Source: a crenarchaeote SCGC AAA261-N23 (GTDB taxonomy: Archaea; Thermoproteota; Thermoprotei; Gearchaeales; Gearchaeaceae). Taken from it: DNA of 8,456 nucleotides. The stretch covers positions 1 to 8,456 of the forward strand of contig AQVQ01000049.1 of assembly GCA_000375685.1 (NCBI GenBank). Direction: 5' to 3'. Made by a program: the position numbers and the translations under genes. The notes under the pieces are model-generated. The model was not told the origin of the DNA. It saw only the letters and a list, made by a program, of their open reading frames with translations, and did no database searches. Shown piece by piece: positions 6,111 to 8,456 of the stretch; within the stretch, counting starts at the first letter, position 1; the number at the start of each line of letters is the position of its first letter.

Positions 6111-7130
6111 TTGAAAGCAGTTTTACTTACAGGATTTAATCAACCATTAGTATATAAGGAAGAAGAGGAACCTAAGGAAATAGGTCCTAATGATGTTATA
6201 ATAAAGCAGGAATATGCAGGTGTCTGTTTCAGAGATATATTAACAGCTAAAGGATTTCAACCAAGAGTCAAGATTCCAATCATATTGGGTCATGAAATTG
6301 CTGGTAGAATCGTTTTAAAAGGTAAAGAAGTTAAGGATTTTCAAATAGGCGACTATGTTTGTTCTTTAATATACATTCCTGATGGAACTTGCAAGTACTG
6401 CAAAAAGGGAATGGAAAACATTTGCAGAAACAGGTTAACCTACGGTGAAGACTTAAACGGAGGTTATGCTGAGTATGTTTTATTAAACGAAAAAAGTTTG
6501 ATACTAGTTCCTGAAAAAGTACCCATTGAAGGAGCTGTAATAGCATCGTGCGTAACAGGTATGCTTGTTCATGCAATAAAGGATAATGTAAAAGAGAATG
6601 ACAACGTTGTTGTAACAGGTGCTGGAGGTGGGGTTGGAATACATGCAATTCAGATAGCCAAAGCATATGGTGCAAGGGTTATTGCTGTAACATCTTCGGA
6701 ATGGAAAGCTAAAAAAATATCTGAAGTAGGATGCGACGATATAATCGTTGCCAAAGAAAAATTTTCTGATGAAGTTAAGAATCTTACAAATAAAGAAGGT
6801 GCAGATGTCGTAATAGAAACCGTAGGCCAGCCAACCTTTGATCAAAGTTTCAAAAGTGTAAGGTGGGGAGGGAAGGTCATAGTAATAGGAAATGTAAATG
6901 CACAGGCAGTTAATTTTGCTTTAGGTTCTTTGATTTTAAGGGAGGTTAATGTAATAGGAAACTACAGTTCAAGAAAGCTAGATGTTTATGAAGCCTTAAG
7001 GCTTACAGCTGAAGGAAAAATTAAACCTATCATTGATTCAAGATTCCCTTTAAGTAAAGCTGAGAAAGCTCATGAAGCAATGCTCAATAAATCAACTTTA
7101 GGAAGAGTTTTACTCTCTGTTAAAGATTAA
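6111..7130 (+). CDS. Zinc-type medium-chain dehydrogenase/reductase, acryloyl-CoA reductase-like
   Basis: A 339-residue MDR (alcohol dehydrogenase-like) protein of normal length. The N-terminal catalytic domain has GVCFRD (37-42, Cys39) and GHEIAG (60-65, His61 and Glu62). The structural zinc lobe is DGTCKYC (91-97) with Cys105; the usual first Cys is Asp91, and acidic replacements in this lobe are known in archaeal enzymes. CVTGM (147-151) leads to the Rossmann loop GAGGGVGIHAIQIAKA (170-185). After strand beta-2 comes TSSEWKAKK with no acidic residue, which favours NADPH. PRVKIPIILGHE, PDGTCKYC and VIGNV strongly recall the Sulfolobales acryloyl-CoA reductase of the 3-hydroxypropionate cycle, from memory. 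Substrate is therefore a guess; a general alcohol or quinone reductase is the alternative. TTG is the only plausible start, giving MKAVLL. The end overlaps tatC on the other strand by 21 bases. Confidence 0.88.
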   Translation: MKAVLLTGFNQPLVYKEEEEPKEIGPNDVIIKQEYAGVCFRDILTAKGFQPRVKIPIILGHEIAGRIVLKGKEVKDFQIGDYVCSLIYIPDGTCKYCKKGMENICRNRLTYGEDLNGGYAEYVLLNEKSLILVPEKVPIEGAVIASCVTGMLVHAIKDNVKENDNVVVTGAGGGVGIHAIQIAKAYGARVIAVTSSEWKAKKISEVGCDDIIVAKEKFSDEVKNLTNKEGADVVIETVGQPTFDQSFKSVRWGGKVIVIGNVNAQAVNFALGSLILREVNVIGNYSSRKLDVYEALRLTAEGKIKPIIDSRFPLSKAEKAHEAMLNKSTLGRVLLSVKD

Positions 7131-7895
7131 TCTCTTCCTTTCTATTCTTTTGCCCAATATTACCGTTGTTTCATATAGAGCATATATTGGAATGAGAACA
7201 GGAATAACGCTTAACATTGTTGGGTCAGGACTTATTAATCCTGCAATAAAAGCAATCACTAAGTAAATTAATAATCTGTTTTTTGTTAAGGTCTTTGTCT
7301 TAAGCACTCCTATTTCGATCAGAGGAAGCAAAAATATAGGAATGCAAAATAACAAGCCTCCAAGTAAAGGAAGAATTACGATTATATAAATAAAGCTTGA
7401 TATACTAACAAGCGGAGCAATACCTAAAACAGGATACCAATACAATAGCATTTTAAATGTTAAGGGCAATATTACAAAAATCGTAAAAAAGAAGCCTGAA
7501 ATATATAGGAATGAGAAAGGTATAATATACTTTTTTACAACTATTCTTTCTCTTTTATAAAGAGCAGGAGCAATGTAGCGATAAATTTCAAAACTAGCAT
7601 AAGGTATTGTTACGGCTAAAGATAGAAGAAAATCTAAGTATAGAATAGCAAAAAGAGGTGCAGTAATAGTGGGAGCAAATAGCTGTGTTCCTAGTGGTAA
7701 ATAACTTTGTTCAGCCTGTCTTAAAAGCCAAAATATAAAGAGGTCATAAAAGAATATGTTTTGATTTCCTGAGTTAAAAACTTCAGGACTAGGAATAATT
7801 AAAAATATAGCAAAGAGTATTATCAAAAGAACAATTATCTTCCTAAGGACTTTAAGTAATTTGCCTAATTCTTCCCAAAAATAGCTTGACTCCAT
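7110..7895 (-). CDS. tatC: Twin-arginine translocase subunit TatC
   Basis: A 261-residue integral membrane protein, the signal-peptide receptor of the Tat system, which exports folded proteins. Six hydrophobic segments fit TatC: about 18-35, 76-99, 124-147, 165-193, 207-222 and 226-246. The most diagnostic stretch is the first cytoplasmic loop, FEIYRYIAPALYKRER (102-117), corresponding to the E. coli WAFIAPALYKHER region; Glu116 is the counterpart of E. coli Glu103 and Tyr108 that of Phe94. SPDPTMLS (222-229) is the archaeal form of the last loop motif. The N-terminal HLxELR motif is degenerate here (FWEELGK, keeping Glu9 but not the His or Arg). The C-terminus is basic (GKRIERKR), as expected for the cytoplasmic side. 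Divergent from tatA; convergent with and overlapping the dehydrogenase. Confidence 0.92.
   Translation of the reverse strand: MESSYFWEELGKLLKVLRKIIVLLIILFAIFLIIPSPEVFNSGNQNIFFYDLFIFWLLRQAEQSYLPLGTQLFAPTITAPLFAILYLDFLLSLAVTIPYASFEIYRYIAPALYKRERIVVKKYIIPFSFLYISGFFFTIFVILPLTFKMLLYWYPVLGIAPLVSISSFIYIIVILPLLGGLLFCIPIFLLPLIEIGVLKTKTLTKNRLLIYLVIAFIAGLISPDPTMLSVIPVLIPIYALYETTVILGKRIERKRLIFNRE
7131..7151 (+). terminator. Candidate pyrimidine-rich terminator of the dehydrogenase gene
   Basis: Directly after the TAA at 7128-7130 comes a tract made of T and C except for one A (TCTCTTCC, then TTTCTATTCTTTT). It could end transcription of the dehydrogenase. On the - strand it encodes the basic end of TatC. 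The longest T-run is only four, so this is a weak call. Confidence 0.3.
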
Positions 7896-7938
7896 TCTTA
7901 AAAAATATTAGTTTGTTGTATATATTGAATTTATAGAC
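7896..7938. promoter_or_regulatory. Divergent tatC / tatA promoter spacer
   Basis: A 43-base spacer holds the promoters of both Tat genes. For tatC, read on the - strand, TATATA at 7919-7924 is centred 27 bases before the ATG, the right place for a TATA box of a leaderless mRNA. For tatA, the best candidate is CTTAAAAA at 7898-7905, about 37 bases before its ATG, which would give a leader of roughly 10 bases. No Shine-Dalgarno sequence is seen for either gene. The tatC box is the better supported. Confidence 0.5.
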
Positions 7939-8277
7939 ATGATTTACTTACAGAATGCCTTTGACATACCTACTTTAATATTGTTGATATTTATACTGTT
8001 AATACTGTTTGGATCAAGTAGAGTAAAGGATATTGCAAAAAATTTTGGAGAAGCTATAAGAGAATTTAGAAAAGCAATGAGTGAAACAGACTACCAAACC
8101 AAATCTCCTCCTCAGCAAACAACACAGCAACAGTCATATACTCAACAGCAACCCACTCAAAAGTATGAAGAAGATCCTTTAATCGAAGCTGCAAGAAGAA
8201 GAGGCATTTCAGTTGAGGGTAAAACAAGGGTTCAAATAGTTGAAGAGTTGGCAAAGAAAATAAGAGAAGAAAGTTAA
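7939..8277 (+). CDS. tatA: Twin-arginine translocase subunit TatA with Gln-rich linker and C-terminal helical module
   Basis: A 112-residue TatA, the pore-forming or membrane-weakening partner of TatC. After a short N-terminal stretch, residues 11-25 form one hydrophobic helix, then the hinge FGSS (24-27), then an amphipathic helix with VKDIAKNFGEAIREFRKAM (29-47). This is the full TatA core. Residues 53-74 are a low-complexity linker with ten Gln (PPQQTTQQQ, TQQQPTQ). The last 34 residues form a separate charged module: DPLIEAARRRGI, then SVEGKTRVQIVEEL and a Lys/Arg-rich helix. Its helix-GI-x-x-x-GKT-helix pattern resembles small SAP or LEM-like helical units; such tails may occur in other crenarchaeal TatA proteins (inference). 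With tatC next door, this is probably a minimal TatA-TatC system, though other tat genes may lie elsewhere. Confidence 0.92.
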   Translation: MIYLQNAFDIPTLILLIFILLILFGSSRVKDIAKNFGEAIREFRKAMSETDYQTKSPPQQTTQQQSYTQQQPTQKYEEDPLIEAARRRGISVEGKTRVQIVEELAKKIREES

Positions 8278-8456
8278 CTATTTTTTCTTAAGAGAAGATA
8301 TTTCAATAACAAGCTTTTCCAAAGCTACTATTCTTTCCTCCAAATCTTTAATTCTTTTTGTATTATCGTTTATCTTATCATTTAAATTCTTGTCAACCTC
8401 TTGAATTACAAGCATTTCATTTCTGATTTTATTTAAAGCATTTGAAATTTCTTTTG
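8278..8456 (-). CDS. C-terminal part of a coiled-coil protein (partial, cut by window end)
   Basis: Reading the - strand, a frame is open from the right edge for 58 codons to a TAG at 8278-8280. The peptide is rich in Leu, Ile, Lys, Glu and Asn, with hydrophobic residues in heptad spacing (for example MLVIQEVDKNLNDKI, then RIKDLEERIVALEKL), ending in ISSLKKK. This is a strong coiled-coil pattern with no Pro or Gly, so it is very likely real coding sequence although the start lies outside the window. The family cannot be told. The stop sits directly against the tatA stop with no spacer between them. A role with the Tat system is not shown by convergent orientation. Confidence 0.65.
   Translation of the reverse strand, partial: KEISNALNKIRNEMLVIQEVDKNLNDKINDNTKRIKDLEERIVALEKLVIEISSLKKK
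8281..8286 (+). terminator. Candidate poly-T terminator of tatA
   Basis: Six T residues begin three bases after the tatA stop, followed by CTTAAG. Archaeal RNA polymerase terminates at T-runs without needing a hairpin. On the other strand the same bases encode two Lys codons at the end of the coiled-coil gene. Confidence 0.4.

Noticed and set aside
6331..6845. Two long overlapping - strand open frames inside the dehydrogenase gene
   Set aside because: Their products are low-complexity (Leu/His/Gln-rich or Tyr/Cys/Phe-rich) and overlap each other and a clearly conserved gene; they are antisense shadows.
8161..8277. DNA-binding function for the TatA C-terminal module because of its SAP/LEM-like look
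   Set aside because: The resemblance is only a short helix pattern, and small helical modules of this type have many roles; kept as a finding about structure, not as a function.
1..8456. Mobile elements, CRISPR repeats, tRNA/rRNA genes, toxin-antitoxin or defence genes
   Set aside because: Genes cover nearly all of the window and are housekeeping in type; I saw no terminal inverted repeats, repeat-spacer arrays, transposase motifs or tRNA-like sequence.

Overview
The window is AT-rich archaeal DNA, almost certainly from the TACK group (Thermoproteota in the broad sense). The evidence is a ribosomal protein L13e gene, an archaeal Trm-G10 methyltransferase, an archaeal class I CCA-adding enzyme, UPF0200 and UPF0201 proteins and a COG2112 kinase-like protein. 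Arginine is mostly AGA/AGG and isoleucine often ATA. Genes are packed with 1-25 base overlaps. Clear Shine-Dalgarno sequences are rare, and two genes have a TATA-like box about 27 bases before the start codon, as expected for leaderless mRNAs. The genus cannot be named from this sequence.

Bases 1-2504 (+ strand) form one tight gene string: the tail of an unidentified upstream gene, ribosomal protein L13e, a 71-residue putative zinc-binding protein, Trm-G10 (tRNA m2G10 methyltransferase) and RNase Z (tRNA 3' end cleavage). Bases 2458-3424 (- strand) hold a UPF0200 P-loop kinase-like gene followed by a UPF0201 RNA-binding-like gene. The latter runs 47 bases tail-to-tail into RNase Z. Bases 3471-6086 (+) carry thpR (2'-5' RNA ligase / 2',3'-cyclic phosphodiesterase), cca (CCA addition) and a kinase-like COG2112 gene, all overlapping and probably co-transcribed. 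Much of the first 6 kb is thus RNA and especially tRNA maturation: base methylation, 3' cleavage, RNA end chemistry and CCA addition. The uncharacterised members (small zinc protein, UPF0200/UPF0201, COG2112) sit among them.

Bases 6111-7130 (+) hold a separately promoted medium-chain dehydrogenase/reductase resembling the acryloyl-CoA reductase branch. Bases 7110-8277 hold a compact twin-arginine export locus: tatC (-) and tatA (+) diverge from a 43-base spacer. TatA has a Gln-rich linker and an extra C-terminal helical module. Bases 8278-8456 are the open 3' end of a coiled-coil gene on the - strand, cut by the window edge.

No mobile element, CRISPR array, tRNA or rRNA gene was seen. No gene-free stretch exceeds about 50 bases. 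Nothing here is a clear new defence or mobile system. The best leads are the COG2112 protein with non-canonical kinase motifs overlapping cca, the UPF0200-UPF0201 pair beside tRNA-processing genes, the extended TatA, the tailed L13e, and repeated tail-to-tail gene junctions without spacers.
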